Below are positions 22,097 through 33,339 of a stretch of DNA of 64,000 nt, one piece after another (the stretch's first letter is position 1; the number at the start of each line of letters is the position of its first letter). Under the pieces are notes generated by a model that was given only the letters and a program-made list of their open reading frames with translations, was not told where the DNA came from and made no database searches. Origin of the DNA: Liriodendron chinense (taxonomy: Eukaryota; Streptophyta; Magnoliopsida; Magnoliales; Magnoliaceae); the NCBI GenBank assembly GCA_003013855.2, contig PVNU02002353.1:806001-870000 (forward strand), read 5' to 3'. The translations under genes and the position numbers were made by a program.

Positions 22097-23972
22097 TGTT
22101 CGCTCGCCTCAAGTGTAAGGCTACGATGTAATAATAATTCTCAGTAAGACCGAGGTTGATCCACGGGGAAAGAGGTAAACAATTTGAACTATCCTAAAAC
22201 AAGAAAAATCTGAGAATTGAGAAGAACTAGAGAACCAAGGATCCACTTGTAGTAATCCAATATCATCTATTCATCCAAGCACAACACAATTAGAATCAAA
22301 GTTCTATCTCTCATCTAATTAGAGGATATAACATTCGAGCACAAACAATCCCACTTAAATCTAGAAATCAAATTCTAGTTCTAATGAAGTACATAGAACT
22401 TGAACTTGTAGCCTTCGAAGTAACAGCCATGCCAAGAGATTATGGCATGCTCTAGGGCTACTACAATTCGAATCTAAACAAACTCATCATGGCAATCTTA
22501 GAGAATTGCAAAGATCTCATGTTCGGAGTACATAAATTCTCATTATTCATCTAAAAATTCAAACTTTATTCAAACTAGAAGTTTAAAATCCACAATTAAG
22601 AAAAGAGTATTTACATGAACAAATTAAAGCATTGAAACTAACTACAAGTTTCACCTCTTAGCTCTAGCTAAGAGGTTAACTAAAAAAAGCATTAAAAACT
22701 AGAATTAGAACTAAGAAAAGAAAGAAAAACTAGTTGTATAAGGTTAGGAAACCTCTTAGAACTTGAACTCCTTGCTCCCACGTCCTTAACTGCCCTAGAA
22801 GAGAAGAGAGCTCTCATATTTATAATGCAGCAAGATGACAGCAACAATGCAGATTTTGTTTCGCTTGGTTACAACATAACCAATGATTAGATTGGCTTCA
22901 AATTTGATTTGTAGCTTCCTTGGAACTTGATCTTCTTCATAGATGGTTTAGATTTTCAAGATTATCTTTTGAATGGGCCCACCAATCAGATTAGCAACCG
23001 CTTCTCAAAATCGCGCAATTTGGGTACCTCCAAAATTAGTCATCTTGCTTTCAACGCTATGGAGTGTATATATGTGGAATTGGTCTCAAATTTTGAATAT
23101 TAGTAGAAACTTTCCTCCTCTAGATGATAGATGGCTTAGATTGTCCAAATAAATTCTAAAATTAGGGTATGAAAATTAGAACATTTAGAGCTTTTTATAA
23201 AATCTGCGTAGTTGGAATCTTTCTGAATAGTACATTTTTCTTCAACCGGTACGATCAAACCATACATCCTTTTGACCTAAAACTTTATGGTTATTCATAT
23301 ATAGATGTGGTTTAAAAGATGGTCGGATTAGATTCTTCATATCATTAATGATGGTCCACCTAGACCATTCCAGATTTGAGCAGCGGAATCAGGAAACTTT
23401 CTGGACGTACAGTTCATATTATTTTGGCCGCCACGGTCAATCCGTAGCTTCGATCGACACGAAACTACTTGGGATTTTTCGGCGTTGAGCTAATCTTCAA
23501 TATGGACAGATTGGAATTGCAATAATCATCACGATGGGCCCCACGAACTGAGTCGAAATTCCAAAAACTGAACTACCTGTTTCATATTTGAAATCCCAAA
23601 ATTAGAAAGTGCATGGCCGACCGATTAGTCGGACCCATCTGGTCTTTGTTCTAGTAGCTCTTGATGAAGGCTGTTTGGGTGGCAGACTGATCTAGACCAG
23701 TCTAGCCAACATGGCCGACCGGTCTTGACCGGTCAAGCCTCTATGTGAGCTGATTTTTCACTTCTTTCTTCACCTCTTTCCTCCATCTCTTGGGTCTTTC
23801 CTCCTTAGATCTTCAAAGTGTGTTAGAGTGGTCATTTAGCACAAAAATAGTAAAGTCTTTCTCTCATTCCTATATTCAAAAAAACATGTATTAGATAGGT
23901 CTTTTATCATAAAAAGTATGCATAATGTGATGATGAAAAGGGGTTAGAATATGTAATATTCATGGCTCAACA
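22097..23972 (-). mobile_element. 1.88-kb solo-LTR-like insertion in the LINE
   Basis: The insertion starts TGTTCGCTCGCC and ends GGCTCAACA (TG...CA), flanked by perfect 5-bp repeats ATGGC (22092-22096, 23973-23977). On removing it and one ATGGC, the LINE frame rejoins at RWLVGKGDCNLWSDNW. No coding motif, primer-binding site or internal terminal repeat is seen, so a solo LTR is the best fit. Orientation is inferred from TATAAATATGAG on the minus strand (about 22827-22815). The family is not recognised. The length would suit a large gypsy LTR. Confidence 0.72.
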
Positions 23973-23977
23973 ATGGC

Positions 23978-24482
23978 TAGTAGGTAAAGGAGATTGCAAT
24001 CTCTGGTCAGATAATTGGACTAGTCTTGGTCCCCTTAGCGCCTGGCTCCAGCATCTGATTCCAATCGTAGCCAAAAGTGCGAGATGTGTTGGGCCTATAT
24101 AAATGGGCTTCGCGCATATGCCCCTCATCAGTCGCTGCTATCAGGTGATGTGCTTCAGTTCATCCAGTCGGAAAGCTTCTGCATGTCGAATAGAGATGAC
24201 ATTCATGCTTGGCAGTGAGTTCCTTCAGGGTTATTCTTAGTTAAATCAGCCTAGGATTTGCGTAAATCTTCAGTTGAGCTAAAAGGATGGGCGAAGTGGG
24301 TATGGCATGCAAAAATGCCTCCCAAGATTTTCTGTTTTCGTTTGGAAGCTATTATAGGGTGCAGATCCAGTTTATTGTAGGGTCCAAGATAGAGGGGTCC
24401 ACCTGGCTTTAAGGTGCGTTTTTTTGTTTCTCAGAGTGCAGTTCGAACAGAGATGCTAGATCATTTGTTCGTGAGGGGTCCT
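23978..24482 (+). pseudogene. LINE C-terminal (zf-RVT) region, broken
   Basis: LVGKGDCNLWSDNWTSLGPL continues the LINE after the solo LTR. VCFRLE-like and KCLPRFSVFVWKLL at about 24310-24350 match the zinc-binding RVT region. It breaks at about 24482 and resumes at about 24956 as KVWSHFSRLFCISLLRGKSW, then ends with EVWLERN at about 25120. Confidence 0.78.
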
Positions 24483-24955
24483 AGAAAACGCAGCTTACTA
24501 TAAATAGTAAACTTACTATTTATAGAAGTCGTTCAATCCTACTAGAACTCTTGGTTTTCGGCTAAAAATAGAAAGTTATCAAACGGCCTCAACCACGTGG
24601 TTCTACTAGATATTCTAAGCCTTTTTCATGTTGGACACTAACTCTAAAGCACTACAGATGCAAAGTTATGATCGAATTAAAACTTACTATAAATAGTAAA
24701 ACTGAAAATAAACTAGCTTAATGACCGTCGATACAGTCGATTCTCGCGATTCCGGCTTGGGCAACCCGGCGTAACGGGGTTGGTTGGCTAAAGTAGCTTG
24801 AGCTACCCCAAATTGATATATTATACGTCCCGTAACTCATTCCGCTTTGTGAGATACGACCGATTTACGGTCCTGACGGTCCGGATCACTTTCGACCCCG
24901 ACCGGTCTTCTTTTGTTCCATCTGGGCCATGAAATAATCAGCGACCTGTTCTACA
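24483..24955 (-). repeat. LTR fragment inserted in the LINE, related to 59256-59960
   Basis: This 473-bp block splits the LINE between LDHLFVRG-like and KVWSHFSRL sequence. On the minus strand it shares, in the same order, TAAATCGGTCGTAT, CGGAATGAGTT, ATAATATAT, AGCCAACCAAC..., ACTATTTATAGTAAG and CCAACATGAAAAAGGCTTAG with the element at 59256-59960. Exact ends and target duplication were not resolved. It lacks the U5-like end seen in the other copy. Confidence 0.6.
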
Positions 24956-25250
24956 TCAGAATTGGCCTCCAAGGTATGGTCGCATTTTAGCCGGTTGTTT
25001 TGCATTTCTCTTCTTAGGGGGAAAAGTTGGTGGGTGGGAGAGCCTGCCAATGGTGACAGTATGCGTTTTCAGTTGACTAGGCATCCTCAATATGTGGCCT
25101 CCTTCCTGATCTGATTTTTCAGGAAGTATGGCTAGAAAGGAACATTAGGAGTAATGATAATGCATCTGGTAATGAGGCGGGAACCATCCTCGAATTCCAA
25201 GATGGTTGAGGTTATTTAGTCATTGAATGACCCAATTGTGACTTTTTTTC

Positions 25251-26110
25251 TTTTAAGTTTCCACCATACAAACTCCACCATACAAACTCATACTCATTGG
25301 ATAAACCATTTGGATCATTGGAAGATGACCCAAATTTAAAGGCTAAACTGCCCAGTTTTTTTTTTTAATTTTTCTTTTACATTTTCATTTTCTTTTGGGA
25401 AGCACACCATCTATAATTTTGTTGATAAAGCAAAATTTCCGAACAGGAATGCCTTATGCCTTCATCACAGATGAGCCGCACTTGTGACAAATATCACCCC
25501 AGATTTTGAAAATCTCGTAACACTGTTGCAAATATTCATTAAACGATATTATCCCAGTATTATTCTGATATTTTCAAATTGCCGGCAGATGCACATTTTT
25601 ATCAGGAAATTATTGCAATATTAATTTCAAAAACGGTATTAAGCTTAAGGACTTTGTTGTATAAATAAATACTAGAGCTAAACTCTTTTTAGAAGTAAAC
25701 TACATCCATTCGCTTCCTTTTCTTAAAAACCTGGATTACCTTAGTGTCTCGACAGGTAGTACTCCAGCTGGAAGACGCTTAAACGTTTCAACAGCAGGTC
25801 TAAGGTTCAAGTGCTTAAGGAGACACACTATCCCCACCGGTAACTATTGTATATTCTCTCTTCAAGCCAAAAATAAAGCATATACAAAGTTCCATGGGAC
25901 CACTGGATGACAAATAAACATCACCGTAGGTCCTAGAAAGGTTTCAACAATGGAATCATTATTCCCTGTTTCTTGTGGTGTGATCAACCTGGGCTTAGGA
26001 TATGCTTCAATTATGGGCTAAGCCCCTAAAATAAGCTGAAAAAACGGATGGGCGGTGAGGATAAATCACATACATTCATGATGGGCCCAGCAGAGCTTAC
26101 TCAGTACCAT
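25251..26110. other. gene-free stretch with one foldback arm
   Basis: AT-rich sequence without a credible ORF. A tRNA-like block at 25744-25826 has matching 7-nt ends (GTGTCTC/GAGACAC) and a weak B-box-like GGTTCAAGTGC, but it does not fold as a tRNA. Bases 25890-26090 form the right arm of the foldback family (GGTTTCAACAATGGAATCAT..., GGATGGGCGGTGAGGAT, CATGATGGGCCCAGC). Confidence 0.5.
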
Positions 26111-26280
26111 ACAGTAAGCAATCCGATTTCAGCTACCTAACCTAACCCTTCAACACGTCTTAAGACCACGACTCGTCTCTCTTAAGCTGAGTCATACATG
26201 ATGAGTCAGGTTGAGACACCCCTATTAGCGCGCCTTGATTCTGGAAATTATTTGGAGCCCATGATCCTTCCGCAGGTCTA
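26111..26280. other. orphan array spacer block
   Basis: CCCTTCAACACGTCTTAAGA, GACTCGTCTCTCTTAAGCTG and GATTCTGGAAATTATTTGGA match the spacer upstream of gene copies 2, 4 and 5 (15230, 43060, 52690). No gene copy lies to its left, where one would be expected, because the LINE and copia 2 occupy that space. Confidence 0.6.
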
Positions 26281-26340
26281 ACAAAACACACACAAACGCA
26301 ACTAGTTGGACGTACAACTAGTTGCCTTATTCAATTGAAT

Positions 26341-26543
26341 TGAAGGGTCACTAACAGTGTGGGTGTGTGTACTAACAGTGGGATGTGTAAGGTATTGAAT
26401 CCCAACGTCAGGGTGACTAACAGTGTGGGTGTGTACTAATTAACAGTGGGATGTGTAAGGTATCGAATCCCAACGTGGGGGTGGCCAACATTGAAGGGTG
26501 ACTAACAGTGTGGCTGTGTACTAACAGTGGGAAGTGTGAACTA
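26341..26543. repeat. short tandem repeat with a unit of about 80 bp
   Basis: Two and a half diverged copies of a unit containing GGTGACTAACAGTGTGGGTG, TACTAACAGTGGGATGTGTA and AGGTATTGAATCCCAACGT. It is followed by an A run (26550-26567). Copies differ by small indels, as expected of slippage. Confidence 0.75.
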
Positions 26544-26639
26544 ACCCAAAAAAAAAAAAAAAAAAAAGTTGGCTTGTTCAATTACTGATTAATGTTAACA
26601 AATGCCACCCAAGGAAAAGTTATTAGAAAAAAGAAAAAG

Positions 26640-27136
26640 AGTTTACAGCTTGAGTGGGCTCCACAGTGATGTTAATGTGAAATCCACCCCAACCATCAGG
26701 CGAGTAACCCCATGACGGGGCCAAGGCCCAAAAATAATCCCCATCTGTAGTTTAGGCGGACCACATAATTGAAAACTGTGTACATGGAAAGCTCACCCTC
26801 CAAACAGTTTCTCTTGGTGGGGCTCATTTGAACCATGGGCTTGATTTGTGGGCCTCAGGCTTAGATTGTGGTTTGGCATCTAATGGTTGGAGTGGATTTC
26901 ACATTCTCATCATGGTGGACTTGTTAAAATTAAGAGTGGGTGGACGTCTTTCCCAACTATTTCTATGTATGGCCACTTGAATTACAACTCAGCATAGTTT
27001 TTGGCTATGGGTCCATTGTGGGATTACACATCTAATGGTTCAACTGGATCTAACATCCACGTTATTATGGGCCCCTTAAAAAATGAAAGGTTGGCGCCTG
27101 TCCTGCACACCTTCCGTTTCCGGAATAGTGATAGCG
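26640..27136. repeat. second foldback-type repeat relic
   Basis: Left and right arms (GTGAAATCCACCCCAACCAT at 26680; GGTTGGAGTGGATTTCACAT at 26883) are inverted copies about 200 bp apart. Relatives lie at 6480-6690, 28270-28560 and 33780-33930. No coding potential; target duplication not found. Confidence 0.55.
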
Positions 27137-27656
27137 AATAAGGTGTTACCTGGGTAACACTGAAGTGGGTGTTTCTTTTACTGTGGGCCACCTAGATGTA
27201 TTTGTTGTATATCCACTCCATTCATCAGTTTTTGCAGATTACTCTAAGGCTTGTTCCCAAAAAATGCATTAGATTTAATTTTCAAGTGGGCCACATCACA
27301 GGAAACAGTGGGAATCGACCATTAAAAGCTCATCCGGGGACACAAATTTTTTGGATAAAGCTGGTTTTTGTTTTTGTTTTTTTTCCTTCATTCAGGTCTG
27401 TGTGACCTTATTAACATGTTGGATGGAAAATAAACATTACGGTGGGCCATAGCAAGTTTTTAATGGCGGGAGTTCATGTCCATTGTTTCTTGTAGTGTGG
27501 TCCCCTTGAGATTTGGATATACTTATTTCTTGGTATCATGCACTAAAATGATATTTAAAAACTGATGGACAGAGTGGATATACAGGGAATACATCCAGGT
27601 GGGCCCAACGGTCAGGGAAATAGCCACGACAGTGTTACACAACGTCACCCGATAAC
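27137..27656. repeat. complete foldback (palindromic) element, 520 bp
   Basis: The two arms are imperfect inverted copies: GTGGGCCACCTAGATGTA at 27183 pairs with ACATCCAGGTGGGCCC at about 27590, and GTGGGCCACATCACAGGAAA with TTTCTTGTAGTGTGGTCC. The ends (GGTGTTACCTGGGTAACACTG; CAGTGTTACACAACGTCACC) are imperfect inverted repeats. No ORF. Confidence 0.65.
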
Positions 27657-27749
27657 AGCCAGTACGCTCCCAAATATTGTCAGGAATCGGATTGGGTACA
27701 TTAGAACACAACACTAAGATCGGCTCATGTTGATGTGCCAAAGACATTT

Positions 27750-28171
27750 GGCCCCACCATGACTTATGTGTTAGATCGCACCGTCCATCCATTTTGCAAG
27801 ATCAGTTTAGGTCAGGAACCAAAACTTGAAGCAAATACAATGCTCAAGCAGACCATACCACAAGGAAGAGTGGGAACTGAACGTCCACAATTGAAAACTT
27901 CTTAGGTCAATGGAAGTTTTGGATGAAGCTGATATTTAATTGTGTTTCATCTGAGTCTTCGTGGCCTTATGAACATGTTAGATGGCAAATAAATATTATG
28001 GTGGGTCCAAGGAAGGTTTCAAAGGTAGGGTCATTGTCCCCACTGCTTTATGAAGTATGGTTCAATTGAGTTTTATATTTGCCTAATTTTTTTATCCAGA
28101 CCTAAAGTGATCTAGAAAAAAGGATGGACGGTGTGGAGATAACGCATGCATAATGGTGGGCCTATAGAACC
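27750..28171. repeat. complete foldback element of the abundant family
   Basis: GGCCCCACCATGACTTATG and CACCGTCCATCCATTTTGCA at the left are mirrored by AAGGATGGACGGTGTGGAGA and CATAATGGTGGGCC at the right, with the hinge at about 27950. This is the type copy used here to recognise the family inside MITEs at 5266, 10064, 37405 and 51380 and as free copies at 27137, 51995 and 53163. Non-coding, but a transcript would form a long hairpin. Confidence 0.75.
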
Positions 28172-29260
28172 TTGCCACATCAAAACAATCCTGACTTAAG
28201 TGCTGTGTTCGACCATTCGCAAACTGGGTCCTGTTGTAGAACTAACTGTAGCAAGACAGGTCCACCCTTCACTTTTTTAATAGGGCCCACCATAACATGC
28301 CAGTGAGATTCACTCCGATCATTAGATGTGTAATACTATGTTGGGCTAGGGCTAAAACATCAGTCGGAGCAGTGATTCAATTGGGCCATACCAATTAAAA
28401 TAGTTGGTAGAGATGTCCACCCTTTACTGAGAATGTGAAATCCAATCCAACCATTAGATGTTACACCAAAATCTAGACCTGATGCCCCAAAAAAACAAGC
28501 CTATGAGTGATTCAAGTGGGCTATATTAATGGAAACAGTGAGGGTAAGCTTTCTATGTTTATTATTTCAAATTGTGTGGTCCACCTGTGCAAGCGGACGA
28601 GGATCATTTTTGGAGCCTCGTGTCTAGCATGGGGTGAGTCATCTATTATTTATTAGCATTAACTTCTCTCTGTGCAACGTTCATTAACATTAGCCTTTTT
28701 TTTTTACCCACAAGTGAATTTAGACTGGCCAAATGCTGTCCTCGTTCTGATATCTTTATTAAACTCTGACCGCTGACATTTTCTCTTCAACGACAATTTG
28801 ATGTCTACCGAGCAAATTCTTTTGAGCCGTCAAATTACCGACTCGATTGACGTAGGACTACTAATACAATGGATGACTTTCCGTACAGAGCGTCATTACA
28901 TAGTAGAAATCCCCAAACATCTTAAAATGAGAGAGTATGGCCATCTGTATGCATGCACACTTCGGCTGATCGCTGTAAAGCATGAGATTGATGCATCTTG
29001 CTCCCAATTGTCCACATCGTGGGCTCCACTTCAGATGGCACATGTTAAATCCTAACCTCTAATTGTTGGAGAGCTTCGGGTTGAATTTGGACCATTGATC
29101 TTTATGGCTTTATCATCCATTTTTTCACCAACAATTGGTCTGTTTCGGTCATGCGTGACAGGCGTGTTGGAGTGAGTACTGAAATGTGATTGAGAGATTG
29201 AATTTGGTACTAATTAGGCATCTATTCCGCCATGGATCATGAAAAGATTTGAGGATTTTT
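28172..29260. other. array spacer on the left side of gene copy 3
   Basis: 28270-28560 is another inverted-repeat relic. From 28690, GTGAATTTAGACTGGCCAAA, then GAGAGTATGGCCATCTGTAT and GGCTCCACTTCAGATGGCAC, align with 52990-53110 and 53740-53990 of unit 5. An 85-codon plus-strand ORF at 28798-29055 lies here but is not open in the unit 5 copy, so it is not called a gene. Confidence 0.55.
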
Positions 29261-30127
29261 TTTTTTTTTTTTCCCTTTACATGAAATGACTTTTAATTAA
29301 ATGCATAATAAGACCCACGGTTCAATCAACCAGTCATTTCCACTCTATTTAATAATGATGAAATGAATTCCAAATAACAATAATTATCATTTTTATAATT
29401 AATTTCTCCACTTGTAATTCAAACAAATTGATAGGCTTTGATATATATCAAATTCTGTATTATATTATAGTATCTCTTTACAAAGAAAAGCAGAGTATTT
29501 AAGGCTATACATGGTTCTACTGAGATTGTGCCTAAAAAGACTTAACAGAAAGCTATCTCTACAATTAAGGGATTTCTATCCTTCTATACCTCAATCAGAA
29601 TCACTCACGCTAACACAAACCCCCTACAAATGGAATCAATAAGAACTTATGTTTCAATATTGTTCAAGAAAATCATCCTTGGATCGATAATTATTATTTA
29701 TTCTTTTCTTGTTTTGCTCAAGCAGGTCTTTATGATCGGATGCGATCATGATATCTTTTTTTTTTTTTTTTTCCATAATTGTGACCTATCAATAATTTAC
29801 AGAAATTCTGGGCAATAACAGCATAGAGACTCTGGTTTTGGATAAAAGTAAAACTATCGAAGCATGCGGAGAACTTAGGATTAGGAAGCTCTACTTTCAT
29901 CTCTTCAAAAACTCATAATTTCATGTAAATGTAACGAAAGTGAAGGAGAAAGACAAACAACTCTCAAATATATACATATATCTAATAGTAATGACCACAT
30001 CCTTCAAAGAAAAAAGTAAAAGAAAAAAAAAACCTACGCCTTACTCAACCAATCCATGTTAGGGAATTTGTATACTGTAGCCTAATAAAAGTGTCAAAAA
30101 AAAAAAAAAAAAAAAATTGTCCGGATT
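29261..30127. other. 3' flank of gene copy 3
   Basis: AT-rich, with T runs at 29258 and 29759 and an A run at 30096. From 29890 it carries the block common to all units (TCTTCAAAAACTCATAATTT, GAAGGAGAAAGACAAACAAC, TATACATATATCTAATAGTA), which on the minus strand lies just past the stop codon and is presumably 3' UTR. The stretch near 29600-29750 resembles 60760-60900 of unit 6. Confidence 0.5.
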
Positions 30128-30400
30128 TCATCCTTGCTTCGGAGCAACAGGATCTTTGTCACCCTCACGCGATCCAACAGCTGTTAATGATGCAGCTCCC
30201 AATCCCTCTGTAACCCTAGTCGTTGCTGTCTTTTCACGGCTAGACTGGACAATGGATGTTTGTTCGCCTCCGTCGTCCAAACTAGTGGAGTTTGCATCAC
30301 TAGCGTATCTGATGAAGGCCATGCCAAGAACCATATCATGCACTTTGGAGTACGCCGCCACCGATGTCTCCCTTAGAAGGCTAACCACCGCATTCGCCAT
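30128..30400 (-). CDS. array gene copy 3: unrecognised 90-residue protein
   Basis: Reads MANAVVSLLRETSVAAYSKV at the start, STSLDDGGEQTSIVQSS in the middle and DPVAPKQG at the end. It is one codon longer than copies 1, 2 and 4 through an in-frame 3-bp insertion (GMAFIR against GMVIS). The frame runs 18 codons further upstream, but only through the intron and branch region, so the ATG after the splice site (AG at 30408-30407) is preferred. It belongs to the 3/5/6 subgroup (RETSVAA). The tandem-duplicate version of this copy was lost with the 13.55-kb deletion. Function is unknown. Confidence 0.55.
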   Translation of the reverse strand: MANAVVSLLRETSVAAYSKVHDMVLGMAFIRYASDANSTSLDDGGEQTSIVQSSREKTATTRVTEGLGAASLTAVGSREGDKDPVAPKQG

Positions 30401-30911
30401 TGGCCTCTGCATGACAAGCACCCAATTTAGAACAACCGAAAACAGGAAAAACAAATGGTATTATGAGATTTCATATGATGGAGCCAACTAAGATCGCGGA
30501 AATCAACCCTATTTCTATGGTGCATATGGCCCATGCATTTGTCTGATTGACCATGTTGATGTTCATGGGACCATGGGACAACCAATCAACGTTTATGATC
30601 CTGATCACCGTACTGGTTTGGTTCTCAATATGCAGGGCTTGATCAGTAGGCTTGCAAATAGATGATTGGACCAAAGCAATTAATGGTTTTCATTCACTGA
30701 TCAAGCTCCATTAATGACTAGACGGTGGGAATTATCTAATGGTGAGATTATGTGACGTGGCCCATCAACAAAAAGCTTCCTTTTCTTAATCTTGCACATC
30801 ACCTACTAATAACCATTCCTCATTTCCAATGGTTGCATGAGACTCTACCCCAAAAACAAGCCAAAAGGATTAAAAGACGGCAGAAACTAGAAAAGAAAAA
30901 AGCTGAAATTT

Positions 30912-31012
30912 ACATTAGCAAGGAATCAGATTGGAAAGGAAAACGCTGAGATCCCAATGAAGAAGAATCAACTCCAATCCCTGCAATGATGGAGAAATGC
31001 TCTTCTTATATA
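30912..31012 (-). promoter_or_regulatory. gene copy 3 TATA box, leader exon and 5' splice site
   Basis: TATATAAG (31012-31005, minus strand) is the best TATA match in the family, shared with copy 6. The expected donor is GCTAATG followed by GTAAATTTC-like sequence (GT at 30913-30912), less regular than in the other copies. The intron would be about 506 nt. Confidence 0.45.
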
Positions 31013-31065
31013 GATATTCCAAACTACAACTTGGCTGATATAACATAATATAATATAGTAAGACG

Positions 31066-31440
31066 AACCTTGCTAATCCCACACGCGTGTGCAATCAAAC
31101 TCATGTACACACCACATGTTACAACATGGCTTGGAAAATCCTAGATCCAATCCATCTATCCGAAAGGGACAACTATATTGATGACCTAGCCCAAGAATCA
31201 GGTTGACCCACTGATCATTTTGGCCACAGTTACAATGTACGGCTCCTCTGAAGAACCGGGCTGAATATTTCTAAGCAACCCACCTATTTCCAATATTTGA
31301 GCTCATATGCTGAGTGTACCAGATTCCATACATGTAGAAGTCCGACCAACTTGATGGATGGATGGGTTCTTATACACCCATGTGGCACATGTGTGGCATG
31401 TACATGAGCTTTGTTGCACATGCATGTGCACTTAGCAATG
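31066..31440. repeat. foldback upstream of the array gene, 375 bp
   Basis: CCTTGCTAATCCCACACGCG and GCAATCAAACTCATGTACA at the left are mirrored by TGTACATGAGC, GCACATGCATGTGCACTTAG and CAATGCTC at the right. Related sequence follows the TA-rich tract in units 1, 4 and 6 and opens block X' at 45168. It is a different family from the one at 27750. Confidence 0.65.
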
Positions 31441-32403
31441 CTCAGTAATGTAATATAATGAGAAATGGGCTCCTATTTATACATTAGTCAATTTGGATGG
31501 CTCATTGAAACTTTCTATTAAGTCCCGAACACTTTGGATCGTTCATTGGAACTTTCTATTAAGTCCCGAACACTTTGGATGATCCTTTAATTGAGTCTTA
31601 TGCTCTACAGCCATCCTTTTTCCAGTCTATGATGGATGACTATGATTGCTTAACAAAAGTGATTTAGAATCAAGAGCAATCCACGAATATGGCCTATCAG
31701 AAAGCTGGGATTAGACTGTTGATCGGACCTGCTTTTGTGTGAACAATATTGACCGTCCATATTAAAGGCTGTTAATCAATGGTTAATATTTGTTGAATTA
31801 ATGTGATGTTTTTATAGCAGCTCAGCCCAGGAAATATGAATTGGGCTTAATGAGCATTCTCGATCAATGAACTGGACTTTCCAAGTGGACCAATGCAACA
31901 ATGCTCTCCATGGAGCGTTTATCTAATATAATAAAGAAAAGACTTCGTCTTACTCGACGATTTTTTATTGTTTTTCGATGACTTGCCCGGCAACTTTACT
32001 GGAACGCTGGCACGCAGATCACGTTGTATGACTTCAAGTGGACCGTTCGTGCATCTTGTTTACACTGCTGTGAGAATAAACCTTATATCAGTGGAAACTA
32101 CGATTGTCCCATCTTGATACAGTAATGTTTTCTGGCACATGTTTCTCTCTAAATAATGGATCATCTTCAAAATAAATAAGGAAAAGATAAAAGAAATAAA
32201 GTGAAAAAGAAAAGAATTTTATCGTCTGCAGTTCAGAGCGTGATCAGTCCTCGAGTCCTCTAGTGTGCATGCACTTATGGTTTGAACCCTCATGCGAGTC
32301 TTGTGCAACTCGTTCAAGTCAACTCAAACTCGTTCAAGTCAACTTAAACTCAGTTGTACCTAATAAAAAAATTTGTGTAAGTCAACTCAAACTCAATCGA
32401 TTG
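31441..32403. other. block X spacer with a 44-bp direct repeat
   Basis: Non-coding, repeated at 45536-46518. Two direct copies of ACTTTCTATTAAGTCCCGAA (in 44-bp units) span about 31500-31585. Near the right end GTCAACTCAAACTCGTTCAA is repeated (32310-32398). No gene is seen. Confidence 0.6.
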
Positions 32404-32721
32404 TGTTGGAATAGGTGATACTGAAATCTATGTTGAGACAGGGCCACCAATCGATCGATCAGGGTTGGTCGATCAATCACAATTAAAGATTTTTGCACAA
32501 CGAGCTCTTTAGATGGTTTTGTGGTCGGGCGATCAATCGACTAGGTTGGCCGATTGATCGATAGGGGCCGTCGATCAATCAACGGCAGTGCATCGTATTA
32601 TATAGTTTACACGATCTCGCACGGGTTTGCGTAAAATGTTTCTATTTCTAGTTTTGTTACCTATTTAAGTGGGTGTAAATGGAAATTAGGGTATCCTAGA
32701 TTTGCAAGGGTTGAGAGAAGA

Positions 32722-32767
<46 letters not shown>

Positions 32768-33339
32768 GGGTGAGAGAAAGAGCTTTGAGAGCTTGGGATT
32801 TCTCATAGGGTGGGCTTAGATCTGGGTTTTTGTTTCTTTATTCTCTTGTAACCTTTGATATCATAGTGGATTCGCTTTGTGGTGGTGTGTGGTTTTTTTA
32901 CCCGTGAGGGGATTTTTCCATGTAAATTTGGATTGCCTTTTTGTGCTTGTTAATTATTGCTTGGTGTTTACCATTTTGAGAATATCTCATTTGATCTCTT
33001 GCTTCTTTTGTCGTGGGCCGATTTTCCCAACAAGTGGTATCAGAGCTATTGTTGGGAGGTATATCTAAATCTTAGACAAGAGTTTAATGGCTTTAAGCAT
33101 GAGATTCGACAAAAAGAAGTACTCTGGAAAAAATAATTTTGAACTTTGAAAGGTGAAGATGAAAGACCTTTTAGTCCAGCAAGGGCTGTAAGATGTTCTC
33201 CTTGGAAAGCAACATGAGGCGATGTAAGAAGGAGAGTAGAAGAAGAATATGGATGAAAAAAATCAATGTCTCAATCCAGTTGTGCTTGATGGATGAAGTC
33301 TTGTACCACGTCATGAGAGAGAAAAATTGTGGCTGAAAC
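32404..33339 (+). mobile_element. copia 3, truncated copy: 5' LTR and start of gag
   Basis: The LTR (32404-33032) begins TGTTGGAATAGGTG and ends TTTTCCCAACA, preceded by GATTG, the same target duplication as in the full copy. The primer-binding site TGGTATCAGAGC (33035-33046) is intact here. Gag starts at 33087 (MALSMRFDKKKYSGKNNFEL), then TGA where the X' copy keeps TGG (33144 against 47237). At 33339/33340 the element is cut off and joined to block B. The LTR contains a GA microsatellite (32725-32762). Confidence 0.85.
32725..32762. repeat. GA microsatellite in copia 3 LTR (block X)
   Basis: An (AG)n run of about 38 bp in the LTR of the truncated copia 3. The duplicated LTR at 46828-46874 has a longer run at the same place. 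Confidence 0.9.

Larger units (their letters stand above)
20700..25250 (+). mobile_element. L1-type LINE, 5'-truncated and interrupted twice
   Basis: Reverse transcriptase and C-terminal sequence of a plant L1 element is spread over three pieces: 20700-22096, 23973-24482 and about 24956-25250. They are split by a solo-LTR-like insertion (22097-23972) and an LTR fragment (about 24483-24955). Neither ORF1 nor the endonuclease domain is seen, so only the 3' part was inserted or has survived. The end near 25240 runs into T-rich sequence rather than a clear poly-A tail. Confidence 0.85.

Noticed and set aside
25744..25826. tRNA-like block with pairing 7-nt ends and GGTTCAAGTGC
   Set aside because: T-arm and acceptor stem are not adjacent without extra bases, and no convincing A box or anticodon arm can be drawn.
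26341..26543. Spaced repeats considered as a CRISPR-like array
   Set aside because: Repeats are long, contiguous and diverged without spacers. The DNA is plant nuclear, so a simple tandem repeat is the right reading.
28798..29055. 85-codon plus-strand ORF
   Set aside because: The matching unit 5 sequence (53740-53960) is not open in that frame and has indels, so no coding constraint is visible.
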